NCBI GenBank assembly: GCA_038025085.1
Contig: CM076139.1
Coordinates: 54,602,807-54,666,806, forward strand
From: Tetragonia tetragonoides
Lineage: Eukaryota; Streptophyta; Magnoliopsida; Caryophyllales; Aizoaceae
Length of the DNA stretch: 64,000 bases
Reading direction: 5' to 3'
Shown: positions 31,850-44,500 of the stretch, piece by piece
Position numbering within the stretch: the stretch's first letter is position 1
Layout of the letters: every line of letters begins with the position of its first letter
Notes under the pieces: generated by a model
The model's input: only the letters and a program-made list of their open reading frames with translations
What the model was told of the DNA's origin: nothing
Databases searched by the model: none
Translations under genes and position numbers: made by a program

Positions 31850-34800
31850 CTATCTTTGTACATTATTTGATTACTAATAGGAATTAATCAGTAACCCATG
31901 AGCTCAATTCTTTTGATTTGCGTCCTTGTTTGGAATTGGAACCCTAGTTGTATAGTAGACTACTAACAGTGTCACTCACTCAGTCTGATCAATTCAATAC
32001 CATTAATTAATGTTCAACATTCTCTTAATTTAAACCCTGCATCAATGATGAACATTACATACTCATTATTCAAGAGTCTAATTGCAGGACATGTTTTGCA
32101 GCTTTTTCAACATTATTGGGTATGTCTCTATGTCTATCCTCACTTCATTTCTTGTTATGTTTATTTCTAATTAATTAACACAGACTGTTTCCAATTTCAT
32201 TCCATTCCTTTCCATTCTTGTAGTGATCCCTCCACAGGTTTCTTTTGTTATGCTCAGGGCTACAGCACCCATTTTTTCTGTGTCGCATCTTTTCTATGGA
32301 CAACCACTATTGCATTTACTCTGCACCGCACTGTTGTGCAACACAAGACTGATGTTGAAGATTTTGAGCCTGTCTTTCACCTCTATGTATGGGGTCAGTA
32401 TGTAATCCATATACCCATCATTCTTTCTACTCTCTTATAATTGGGGTTTTGCTTTCCACTAACTTAACTCCAATGCTTTTATCTTATATCCAGGAACTTC
32501 ATTAGTCTTGACTATCATGCGATCCATTGGCAATCACCGTGGTCATATACGTGCATGGTGTTGGTCCCAAACAGGTCGTGCTGGAAAGGCAAGTCAACAA
32601 TACTCTACCTCTTCTCATGCTCGGATCTCTAAACTAATGCATTACACAAAAAGCCATCAAAAACAAACTTACATCATGTAATTTGGTAAATACACGTCTA
32701 TTTTGATTTCATACTGCCTTTTCCCTCTCTCATCCTTCTTGTTTAGTCAGCTGGAGTGTAGCTAACTCGGTAAATTCATATCAATGTTATATTATGTCGG
32801 TGACTCTATGTGATATGAATAATAAGTCCTGTGTATTTCGTGCAGGTTGTTCACTTTGGAACATTTTATGCTCCACTCTGGGCTGCTATTCTTTATAATG
32901 GGTTCACATATCTTCAAGTGATACGCATGCTTAAAAATGCTACCCGTGTATGTACCTCACTCTGATAACAGCACCTGCTATGTTTTGCCATTTCAAGGAC
33001 CTTTTAACTCTTTCAGTCATTACATGTCCTATTCAATTTGCATTTCTAAGTGACATAGTTTTATAAAGCATATTCTGAAATTTTCAGATGGCTGTAGGCA
33101 TGTCAGACCGGGCACACCAATCTGATGTTAGACCAGACATGAGGGTAAGTGATTTCCTTTCTTAGTTTTGTTACTCTTTTAAAAAATTGATTCTCTTTTA
33201 TTTTCAAGGGTAAGGACGTGCTGCGTTGCTTAGTGTAATGCTCCTACTTTTTGTTATTATCTTAATCTCTTCAGCACCCCTCGTTTTTAATGGTGTTGTG
33301 TCAGTTCTGTTCTGCCATGCTAATTCTGTCTCTGAAAAATGATGATCCATCTACATGATATCTCTTGCTATGGATTTCATCTATTTTTATTAGTTTTGCA
33401 CATTGCTCTCAACTTCCTATATATCCTTTTAACTTCTGTTTATGCATCTTGAAATTAACCTTTTGGTATAGCTGCAGCTTTATTATTATTATTATTATTA
33501 CTTTTTATTATAAAGATCTCCTCCATCCCTTGTATGATAGTTTCAGAAGCAAAAGCATCAATGCCTAATGGTTGGCTTATCCCTTCCATGTACACGCTTA
33601 GTAGTCTATGACCATAACTTAATAAATGTTTTTCGCCTCATGAGTTGATTATGTATGGAAGCTCTAAGTCGAAATCCAATGTGAGGCCAGATGCTCACAC
33701 TTAACCGTGATTGATAACAGGCTGCTTAAGCTCTTGAAATTATGACTGTTCAAGCTATTTTTGACACTAAGTGGGTTTATATTTCTTGGTTTACAGGCCT
33801 TAAATCGATGGGGTTACTATCCACTTATTCTCATTGGCTCATGGGCTTTTGGCACGATAAATCGCATTCATGATGTTATTGAACCAGGCCATAAAATCTT
33901 TTGGCTTTCTTTTCTTGATGTTGGGACTGCTGCACTAATGGTAATTTCAGGTTTTTATGGATGCTTCTACTTGTGGATGGAGATAAAGAATCATTTAGCC
34001 ATTATGGACATTCTCATGCATGTTAATCATACGTTTTCTTGTGACTTTAATTATGTGTGGATCTTTGTCCAGTATAATGTCTTCATCTTCCTTCATAAGT
34101 TTGTCATTTCCTTAATTTGTGATATACTCTTCCTTGGTAAGACTAGGTTATACTACAGTGCCCATTGTAACCCTGGGGGGGAGGAGATGTATGTATGTAG
34201 CCTTCCCCTTGACCAGTGAAGACAAGCAAGAGATGTCGTATTTCAGACGTACAAAAACATTTTAAAACATTATGTAAAATTGAGATTATTCTAACCCTGA
34301 TGGGGTAGCCCAGTTGGAAGGACCTCTGAGATTTATTCCAGAGGTCCCAGGTTCAGTCCCCAGTCCCCCCACCACAGGGCACACTGGAGGTTTTTCTGGT
34401 CATTAACTTCATGACCCATGGGATTAGTCAAGCAAAGCTTGGATACCCATGTTATCCAAAAAAAAGTGTGATTATTCTTTGGATGCCAGTTTGTGAAAAA
34501 GAAAATGAGGAAAGCAACATCCTGATTATAATCATTTATTCACCTGTTGGTCATGCATGATGGATTCTATTAAAAAATTGTTAGAACTGATTGACCTTCT
34601 GTTGTTTGATTGCTCGTTAGGGTCTGTTCAACTCAATAGCATATGGTCTCAACTCATCAGTAAGGCGCGCAATTTATGACCGATTAGAACTGTAAGTCAG
34701 ATAAAGTACTATCCTTGTGAGAATATTTTGGTATCTCAATTCTTAACTCTAGCACATAAACAACTAGCTGTATAGAGTTAGCCTTTAGTGTCACTTCAAT

Positions 34801-35164
34801 GCTTTATATGCCTCCATTTCTTTTGGGGTTTGACTGTGCCTGCTGCACTCATCATCTTGTAGGGTTATCAAAGTACATTTTACTTGAGTTTGCATTGATT
34901 TTTAGCGTTTCGCTAAACATCTGAAATGTTTAGCCCCACCATTTCCTTAATCTACCATTCTGAGCATCTCGTTGTAAATGTTGATGCACTGTTGAGAAGT
35001 GCCTTTTGATGAGGCCTATCATATAAATTAATTGCATATAACTCATCAGGTTCTGGCCTGAGAGACTCAGAAGATTGACACTGCCACTCCGGAGTTCAAA
35101 GATCAGAGGGCAACAACAAGAAAGTGAATTGGTCCCCCTCAAAATTCAAGAACAGCAACAGTAG
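31579..35164 (+). CDS. GCR1: GCR1, cAMP-receptor-like seven-transmembrane GPCR candidate, 9 exons
   Basis: Exons: 31579-31782, 32088-32119, 32224-32393, 32494-32588, 32846-32947, 33088-33144, 33797-33940, 34621-34691, 35050-35164; 990 nt, 329 aa (Arabidopsis GCR1 is about 326). It starts with an alanine run, then NTGASSLSLIGSSFIVLCY (TM1). Diagnostic segments include FYAPLWAAILYNGFTY, NRWGYYPLILIGSWAFGTIN and IEPGHKIFWL, and it ends in a Gln-rich tail. All phases agree. Intron 4 has a GC donor (AAAG|GCAAGT); the other introns are GT-AG. The fold resembles Dictyostelium cAMP receptors. In Arabidopsis GCR1 sits at the plasma membrane and is reported to bind GPA1. Whether it is a true guanine-nucleotide exchange receptor is disputed. 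Intron 1 has a CT microsatellite and intron 7 a SINE. Confidence 0.95.
34293..34464 (+). mobile_element. tRNA-derived SINE in GCR1 intron 7
   Basis: The head AACCCTGATGGGGTAGCCC is followed by CCTCTGAGATTTATTCCAGA, a B-box-like GGTTCAGTCC, the body phrase CTGGAGGTTTTTCTGGTC, and the tail GTTATCCAAAAAAAA. The flanks share GATTATTCT (34284-34292 and 34470-34478), a target duplication. It is the best example of the family's full length, about 170 bp. Confidence 0.85.
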
Positions 35165-35869
35165 AGTGGATGCCGGGATGCTGCCATAGTAGTTTCTCCA
35201 TGTCTGCTGAACAATGGAGAATGCTCTCTATATTTACATTTCTACAACAGAAACGAGTGAAATGAATGAAGATATGAAGAGTCATCCACCATCACCTGCG
35301 ATGGTGCATAAGATCAAGTTCTTGAGACTGGCATACACTAGCCTGATGCCTTTACCGATTTCAGACAGTGCATATGGTTTTCAAGGGTGAGAATTCAACT
35401 GCCAACTTGGGCCGTGGGAAGTTGCAAAATCCTCCTGGTCTTGGGAATCTACAAGCGGATGGCAAATCTCATTTTTGTGGCAGGGACAGGTGAGGGGTGT
35501 TTGTGTAAATCGTAGGATTACCTTTCCATGTTAACCTCTTGAAAATTGTACTTACCCCCATGGTCATCATTCATCATGTTTAGGACCAAAAGGTTCCATT
35601 TGTACTAAGAAGTAGATTAGCCACTTGTTTCGGCCTTCTGAATATTTATGGAGCTGACTTGTATTGTATCTTCTGTTCTTTGAGCAAAGCTTGTGATAGT
35701 AATGAGGATTTTTGCTGTATTGTCGGCTAATATGAGAAGTAACTGCTCTCATAGACGGGGTGATTGAGGTTTTTTGGGTAGGTTTATGAGTCATTATTAG
35801 AGCTTTTTTTTTTCAAAGGATAACTTTTTACTTTATTTTTGAGTTTGGTGTATCAAGGTTATAAGTGGT
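35165..35869 (+). other. GCR1 3' flank and probable 3'UTR
   Basis: No coding frame of interest; probably the GCR1 3' untranslated region for the first few hundred bases. I see no other feature. Confidence 0.4.
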
Positions 35870-36055
35870 CATTAATACTTTTATTTTTGGAATAGCAAGG
35901 TAGTCAGGCTCTTTGGCCCACTACATGGGTGGGGATGGCATAAAGGCTCATATCAACAGCTACTATCCACAATATGAAATTAAGGGCAATGAACCTTGAA
36001 CCCTCAATTTAGAGGTTGGAGGGTAAGAGTTCTACCACTTGAGCTCCCACTTTTT
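35870..36055 (-). mobile_element. Second type of tRNA-derived SINE (minus strand)
   Basis: On the minus strand the head GGGAGCTCAAGTGGTAGAAC looks like a tRNA A box and GGGTTCAAGGTTC like a B box. About 120 bp of body then lead to an A-rich tail (CCAAAAATAAAAG). It lacks the CCTCTGAGATT and CTGGAGGTTTTC blocks of the other SINE family, so it is a separate lineage. I see no clean target duplication. Confidence 0.45.
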
Positions 36056-37680
36056 GGTCTTCGAGAAAGTCATTGTTAACTTTGTAAAGTTATTCTCAGT
36101 CTAAAATCATTAGGCTAACCACATGAAGCACTGGAAGTTCAATTAGAATTTTCTGTATCCGCGAAATCATTTATCATGCCCAATTTTTTTGCAAAAGATA
36201 ACGATTCCAAATGAGTTATTTGACACCATAATTTATTGCTACTAGCTAGGATGCGAAAGGGTTGCTTCCTTTAATAGTCTATGACCCATAATAATAGGGT
36301 AGGATTGAGGTTCACATACCAGGCTCTCTACTTTCCTTCTATTCTCCTTCTCTTCTCTAATTTGTTTTTGTGCTTAGCTACAATCGAAGTTAAAGGGTAT
36401 GTACTCTTCAAAACTTATGGGTGTTGATTTCCACCACAGAAGCTTATTTAACTCTTCATTGGCAGATGTGTTAAAACATGCTCGTTTAGCGCCAGTCAGC
36501 ACTACTCCCTCTTTGGATTGCGAAACCATGTTCCTCTGAATCATAATGTGAGTCGGATAAAGCTAAAGAGAGAGAAATCAAAGGAAGTCTGAGATAGAGT
36601 TACGATTGATACAATTAGGGTGTGGGCCGTGTGGCATATAGCTATATAGGTCCGTAAGAAGGTGTTTATTTGGAATTTCATGGGCTTAATGAGTGGAGTT
36701 ATCAATGAAGGTCTAATGGAGGTCTAACGGAGTTTTACGGGATTGGACTAGCAATGAGGTGGAAGCTCGCACAATTCTTAAGGCACGAAGCGATTATGGT
36801 GGCTAATTCGGTTAATGGTTGATTGAATTAGTTTCTTCCAATGTGGTAGTGTTGTAGTAAAGATCATAGGGGTTGATAAATTTTTGGAATCCAAACCTTT
36901 GAGTTGTTTGGTCTATCAGGAGGAGAATGGATCAATTTTGCATTCTCCCCATGCCTTGTGTCTGCTGGCTTCTAGGAATTATACTAGTCTCTTATTGGTG
37001 CTAGTTGACGGGGCCAGTGCTTGCACTGATTGTTTAGCTAGTCTGATATGTTCGCTATTAAACACGAGAGTGCGAACATGACATAGCGAGGGGTGATTCG
37101 GTCACCATTCACTTGCACCCTCCTTTCATTTAGCAAAAAAAAGAGGAGAATCGATCAGTTTTGCATTGTGTATATGAGTAGTGAAGAAATTGGTGTATCC
37201 ATTACTTTTATGAATGAGGGAGTAATTGTTCTAGTCTTTTGCCAATCATTTGGAAATAAAGTGATATAATTAAAAGCATATTTTGTCTCACGTGTTTATT
37301 TATTTTATGTTGCAAGTTTTGTTTATGTATAGTTCCATTAAAAAAACAAAAACTTATACATATGACGTGAATAGATATCTAAATTATAAAAAATAGTCAT
37401 TTAAATGGTAAGGATAGGATATATATCCTTCAAAACAGAAAAAACGAAGAAGATATAGTAATAGTATCTATTGAATTTTTGTACATAACATATCACACAT
37501 TTATTTCTCTCTCCTTTTTTTATATTTTTAGTTGGATAACTTCAAGGCTTTGAGAACTTTTTAGTTGCGCTATTAGGATTTAGGAGTAGTTTGGACTTTG
37601 GAGTTTGGATAGATATCTCATTTGTTGCTTCATTATTTTCTGGTCAAGAAAAAAAATAAAAAGAAAATAAGTTTCCTCCT
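36056..37680. other. Intergenic DNA between GCR1 and the CID7-like gene
   Basis: No family recognised. The small open frame at 36884-37081 has no start context, no neighbouring exon and no recognisable motif. Confidence 0.35.
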
Positions 37681-37689
37681 CCACCAGTA

Positions 37690-37718
37690 CACCTCTCTCT
37701 CTCTCTCGGTCCTCTTGT

Positions 37719-37770
<52 letters not shown>

Positions 37771-38438
37771 CATTCTACACGGCCCAACCCCATCTCCATT
37801 TCTGCTCTTCTCCACCCAAGCAAGCACAACACCGCTCTAAGCCAATCTCTTCTCATCTCATCTCCACGACACTCAATCACTTCGTGGCGGCGCATCGCAT
37901 CATCGCATGTGTAGTTATAGGTATGGTAGATATTCTCTCTCTCTCTCTCTCTCCCTCCCTTTCTCTTTCTCTCTCACTCACTCTTAGATCTCTTTTGATG
38001 GATGTGGGGCTTGTGTTATGTGGAGAATGTTCTTGAATTGAATTATGTTGAAGGAGATTCTTGAATTAATAGATCAATGGTGCATGTGACTGGACTGCTT
38101 ACTGTAGCAACCAAAATTAGGAGGAGATTGGGATTTTGATTTCTTTTTCTGAAACCCAAGATTGTCTTGGTGCCCAGTGGCATTGTAATCGCTCAACTAT
38201 AGATTTGATTTCATTCGATTTCAATACTTTTATTTATTGGACTCTATGCTATCCCAACCCCTTCAATTTTTGATGCTACCCTATAAGTTAAGTTAATTAA
38301 TAATATGCTCATGCTCATGGGTTTCTTTTTTCTTTTTGTTTGTTTAATTGTTTTATCTACTTGGAAGTAAATTAGCTTGAGTAATTAAATGACTTTGCCT
38401 GCGATGTGTAAATTGACCAACTTTTCTTTCTGCCACAG
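37690..38438 (+). promoter_or_regulatory. 5' leader and leader intron of the CID7-like gene
   Basis: A CT tract (37718-37760) and a pyrimidine-rich stretch precede a likely 5'UTR exon ending near 37920 (GTATGG donor). The likely acceptor CCACAG|G lies at about 38438, 66 bp upstream of the start codon. The assignment rests on splice-like signals only. Confidence 0.4.
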
Positions 38439-38503
38439 GTTTGGGGTATGGGTAGTCCTTGAATTTTGCATGGTTAGATTTCTTTCCTTTCCAATAAAAA
38501 AGA

Positions 38504-41500
38504 ATGAGCTTGTCCAAGCAAGGTTCTTCAGTAAGTGAAAACAGGCAGGGAAAAGGAATTATATTGAATCCTCATGCCGCAGAATTTGTTCCCTTCTCCC
38601 TTAGAGGCTCAGGTAGTACTAGTACTAGTGTTCCTCCTATTCCAGATGTGGGTGCTCCCAGATTTCCCTCCACTGGGAAACAAGTGCTAGATCGATCAAA
38701 GTCCTCTATTTCAACCAATTCTGATGAAGAGTCCCGCCAGTATTGGCAGCGTCAGCTCCCTGATGACATCACTCCTGACTTTAAGGTCATGGGAGAGGAT
38801 GAATCCCAACCACTTGGTACCCTATCTCTTGCTGCTTTGTCCTTGCATGGCACCACTGAATCTAATAGTAATAATAGGTTCTCTGCTTCTGTGGGTAGTG
38901 GCTACATGTCAAATGAGCAGCACCTAGACTTAACTGCCCATAATACAAATGGCGGTGCTTTTGGTGATACAATCAGATACCCCATTTCAGTGTATGGAGA
39001 TGATCCATCATCCACTAGTTATCTTCAGAGGAACACCAAGTCTTGGGAGATGCAAGTTCCCAGCATTGACCATCACTTTGAGGATGGCAGAGATGGGGTT
39101 TCTTTTGACGAAAGCTCGAGACATAGTTACCCTAATGATATGTCTGGTGAAACTGCCATCTTGGAAAACAATGATATGAATCCTGTCGAGTTCTTGGCTT
39201 TGCAGTTTCCAGGTTTTGCTGCTGAAAGTCTAGCTGAGGTATATTTTGCCAATGGATGTGACCTGAGTTTGACAATCGAGATGCTAACTCAGCTTGAGGT
39301 ATGCTTGATTCTTCTCATGTGAGATTTACTTCCTCCTGAAACATAGCAATTTCAACTACTGGTAATGTATCAGCCGCTGAGTACTTAGTAAAAAAGAAGC
39401 TTTTTTTTTATTATTTTTTTATTATACAGTAGTGCCAGGTACGTAGATAGGATGTTGAAATGATGGTATGAGATGTGGTAGGTTTCTATTGAGCTCATGA
39501 CTTTCTGGGCAATCTTGTCTCAGACAGAAAGTTATGGACTGCTTATCGAAAGTTCTAAAACATGTGTGCTTCAAATTAGTTCATAATTGGAAAGAATCTA
39601 TAAATACAATAATTTGCTTCAATTGCTTTAAAGATTGGAAGCATTGTTAAACCCTAAGTAGGTAGCTCAGCTGGTAAGACCTCTGAGATTTGTTCCAATG
39701 GTCCCAGGTTCTAGCCTCCTCGAGGCCACTGGAGGTTTTCGTGTTCGATAACTTCGGGGTCCATGGGGTTATCCATGTTATCTAAAAAAGAAAAATTGAA
39801 AGCATCATTAGCTGCATTGTTGTGCTTGTGACTTGTGAAATATGTTAGAGACTATATAACAAGTATGGTTTCGATAAATTCATCTTGTGGCAACGGTGAA
39901 TGATGACCTGGCTGCGGCTTATAAATACATAATAAAAAAAACACCCTTTCTGCTTTACTAGCCCTTTATTTCATTAGAGAGTTGTTACATAATTGTGTTT
40001 CAAAATGAAGTGCTAAGACAAATGTGGTAACTAGGTATTATAAGAGTTAACACTGATACATGACAGTTGCTTTCTTTTATATTTTATTTGCGCCGAACTA
40101 CCACATGGGTGTTTTTAATGAACCCCTTTCTCCATTTGGATAGTTTTAGAAACTCCGATGCCACTTAAGTACTAAAAATAAGCCATTAGCGTATATAGGC
40201 CCAAAACGTGGCCAGAGCTGACTAAATATTTTAAAAATATAATTTTCTTTATTTTATTGTTACTGAAATAGTTTCTTCTTATTTGCTTAGTATTTTAATT
40301 TCTTTTATCTTATTTATCACTCCTCTTCTCCTACTTGTTCCTCCACTTGAAAACCCAACTCAAGACGGTTTTAGGGAGAAGACTACATAACACTCTACCT
40401 TCACTTTTGCAACAGCGGGAGCAACGACCTTGTCCTTTCAGTCCCTATAGATTGAATTCTCAGGCTAGCATTTTGGATGGCAATAGGTTAAGCAAATTCA
40501 GATGAGCTGTCTTCTCAATTCAGGGCAACCTTCAATTTTTGGGAGGGGAGGGACTGGGGGACATGGGAAAGGAAGTGACACAACCATTAGCGGGGCCAAC
40601 TGGGCAAGGACGCCTAATTAGAGAAGTGAACAAAATGGGTGTAGAGGTTTTCTCTAAAATTTAGCAGTCATAATATCAATGGAAAAAGGCAGCCGTTATT
40701 AGCTAATATAGAGAAGAAAAGGAAGATAAAGATGGAGGAGGAAAAAAGGTGAAGTTGGTGTGGTATCAGAGTTAAGTAAAAATGGTGAAACAGACAGCAT
40801 AAAGGGGAAAATAAATGAAAAGAAAATAGTACAAAATAGGGGGGAAGAAAACAAATACATCAGAAATGAATTAAGAAAACTAGGGATGAAGGAGAAAAGA
40901 GTGTTGTGGAAGAATGCTGTTTTTGCGGTGCTGCGGTGTATTTGGTCAGAGAGGATGTGAGGGTCTTCTCTGATGTATGTTGGCTGATTTATTGTGGGAT
41001 TGGGTAGTCTATTTAACCTCTTTTTGGGCGAAGGCTGCTGGGTGTTTCCGGAGTTACCCACTTACTCATGTTATGCTTTGTAATTAAATTCCTCTTGAGG
41101 ACGTCTTGTCCTCTTAGGATGTAATTCTGTTTTTATTAATACAATTTTTTCTTTATCTAAGAAAACTAGAAAATATTTTTTTTAAAATAAAGATTTTTAC
41201 CGGCAGCCACGAAGTGGGTGTATATGCATTTCTTTACCATTTTGAATACTTAAGTGCCGCCGGAGAATCTTTAAATATTTATGTGGCGAAAGGGTCTCAT
41301 TTTAAATACCCGTGTGAGGGCCACTGCCCACTGGAGGTTTTCCTGGTCGTTAACTTCAGGGCCCATGGGAGTAACACGTGTTATCTAAAAAAAAATACCC
41401 ATGTGGTAATTCGGTTATTTAATTTGAGATTGTTATTAGAAGTGACTCAACTATGCATATACTCACAGAGCTTATAAAGAATGATAATAATGGTTATATA

Positions 41501-44500
41501 TCCATCTATAATGCGGTGAAAGGTGTGAAGTGAACTAACTTCTTTGTACCATTGTAAGGGAATCTAACAGATTAGCAAGGAAATAGGTTGTGAGAGACGA
41601 GTGGAATCATTTGAAACTTCCATTTTATAGTGTTCAAATTTTGGAACCAAGTGTGGCAGGATGACTCCCAAGAGCCTAGATAACCGAACCTTATATATGT
41701 GGTACAACACATTGGTTATTTGTTTCTGTTGCGATGTAATTTGTGGTTTCATACTTGGTGTATCATGGCAACCCTGAGTGGGTAGCTCAACTGGTAAGAC
41801 CTCTGAGATTTGATCCAGAGGCCCCAGGTTCAAGACTCCTCAGGGCCACTGCAGGTTTTCCTGGCCGTTAACTTCAGGGCTGATGTGATTAGTTGAGATA
41901 CCCATGTTACCTAAACAATATTTGGTGTATCACGGCTTTCATTTTTTGTCTGTTCCGTTGCTTGTATTTCTTCTGGTCTTTCCTTATGATTCACCTTCCA
42001 CTTCATTTGTCATTGTAGCTTCAAGTCGATGGTGCTTTTAATCAAAATACGAGTTCGAAGGCATTATCAGCACCAAACCTTACATCAATGGATTTCCCTG
42101 CACTTCCTGTTCCAGATAACAAGACCCATCTGCCTAAATATACTGGAGAGGAACTTCAGCAAAATGCTAATTCATATATTGGATCCTCCGAGAAGGACAA
42201 TCTGCTCATGTTTAAATCCGGCTCTTCCGTAACAGCCAAAGGTGCCACTGATTTTGCTTCCGCTGTCCGGAAACTAGCTTCTCAAGATTCTGGCTTGTGG
42301 AAGTATGACAGGAATGGCTCAGCTGATGCTACGGTTGGTTCAAGTAGGAGTTCCCATGTATTGTCTGGCTCGTACAATACTGGTGCTGGAAGAAGTGCCT
42401 ATATTGATAGACTACAGGGTCGTGGTTCTGCTCGAAGTGCTCCTGTTTGGCTTGAAACTGGAGATGCTGTTGGTAATTCCTTTGACTTTTGTAGATTTCT
42501 TGGGTTAACTGCACACTTTACATCTCTCTGCCTGTGGGTTGACAGCCAACTTATATTCTGAGCTGCGGGAAGACGCTCGTGATCATGCGCGCATACGAAA
42601 TGCGTATTTTGAACAGGTATGCTTGAGAGTCTAGCTGAACAATTCCCTTCCTCTTTGCCGCCTGTTTTTTAGAGGTTCTAATTGCGCAGTATAAATTTTT
42701 TTGCAGCTAACTATGAATATTGAACACATTTGCTCAGTAGTTTATGTGGCAAATTCTGTAGAAAAATTTAAAGATGTAAATAACTACCATTTCTGCGTTG
42801 AGTTGAAATTTTGATGTGTTTTATTGTTGTGGAAATATGCGATAGATGTAGTACAATTAATTAAAGTTCAACAGTTGGATATGAAGTTAATGTCCAACAG
42901 GCGAGCATCTTCTACCCACCAGTATGTGCAGCAGGCTTGAATAAGATACTTGTGTTTTCAAGTGTATTAAATTCTCGGGTTCACGTTGAAATATTCAATG
43001 ATCCTGGAGTGATTGTCATTGCCTGCTTGGGATCCATTGGCAGGATGGTTTGCTTACATAAGTCTTAGTTCATCCAAGTTTACCAGTGGCTTGCGAGGCT
43101 GACTTTGACGGTGGGCTTAGGAGGTCTTTTTCCCTGCTAGTTGTGGTGTACAGTGGCAACCTTAAGTTTTTCTGCTACTGCAAACTTTGGCTTCAGGGGT
43201 GGTAAAGTGGGGGCATGAATTGTGAAACCTCTTGAGTGCGAATTGGCAAGGAGAAGGACATAGAAGGCAAGCCCATCGATATTTTTTGTATGGCTTTCCT
43301 GCAGCAACTTTCTAAGTTATTGTTGCTGATATCTGTCTGCTTTTCTCATTTGTTTGGGTAATATTGCTGATTTCTTTCTTTGACTGGACTCATAGTTCCT
43401 TTTTAGTGCCTTTTCTGTTGAGTATGTTCTTTCTTTCTCGACGAGCAAAAAATGTTCTTTCTTTCTCATGAAATAGCAAACAAGTAGTGTAAACAAGAAC
43501 ATATCTAACCCAAAAGGAAACCAAAGTGGTGTAAGAACTAAAACATTGTTTATTCTCTTCATTGAATAGGATTTTTGAGGTTTACCACTAAATCTTCGTG
43601 GGAGATCATATACCTTGCCCTCCGTCCCTTTTCTTTGAATCCGAACTTGGATGGTTGATTCAATAACCTTGAAGTACTTTTAGCTGACTATATTGCATTA
43701 GATTTTCTTGCCGCTTGTATAAATTGCCTTAGATTTCTTGCCATTTGTATATATTGCTTACTCGACAGAAGAACTTATGTAAGGCTTCTCTTATGGGACT
43801 CATTCAGGTTACATGGTTTATTGCATGGATTATGGGCCTTGAATCTTTATGACTAAATCCTTCTTCTGATCCCCCTCCCCCTTTAGCAAATAGAGGAGGA
43901 AAAAGCTGCACTTGAGCTGTATTTTGCCTGATTCTGAGCCAACCATGCTTCTCGTGGCAGGAGCGGTCTTTGTAGAATTGTAGCAATAGTCTGACTCCAA
44001 TGTCTGTGGTATTTGTGATTTTGCAAATTATCTCACCAACCCTACCAAAGGGAGTAAAAACTTGGTGAATAGATGAGTAACTTTGATATTTTACCTTGTC
44101 TGAAACTAGACAGATCATTATATCTGGATCTGGTAATAGCTGGTAACGAAATTTCTTTGAGAAAGAGAGAAATAAATTCTTTTTGAACATTTGTTGTGAC
44201 CTTTAGCTGTGTCGGTGTAAATAAAGAACAAGATAATTCTTCTTGCTGGGGTTTCATGTAAGGAGCCTCTTTCTTTTTTCAGGGGAAGACTTATGTACAT
44301 CTCGCCTTCCACATGCCCCATTTTTGAGGGAATTCTTTGCCTGATCTGGCACATCTCACCCTCCATATGCATGTGGAGCAGCCATTGAGATAGCGGGGAC
44401 AACGAAAACCCCCCTTGTATGTCCCAGCAAACATGATATCTTAATAGGGCATGCTTTTTCACCCTTCCTTATTTGATGCATATGCTTGCTTGAATTCTAA

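Noticed and set aside
36884..37081. 65-aa open frame between GCR1 and CID7
   Set aside because: No homology recognised, no splice partners and no promoter-like sequence.
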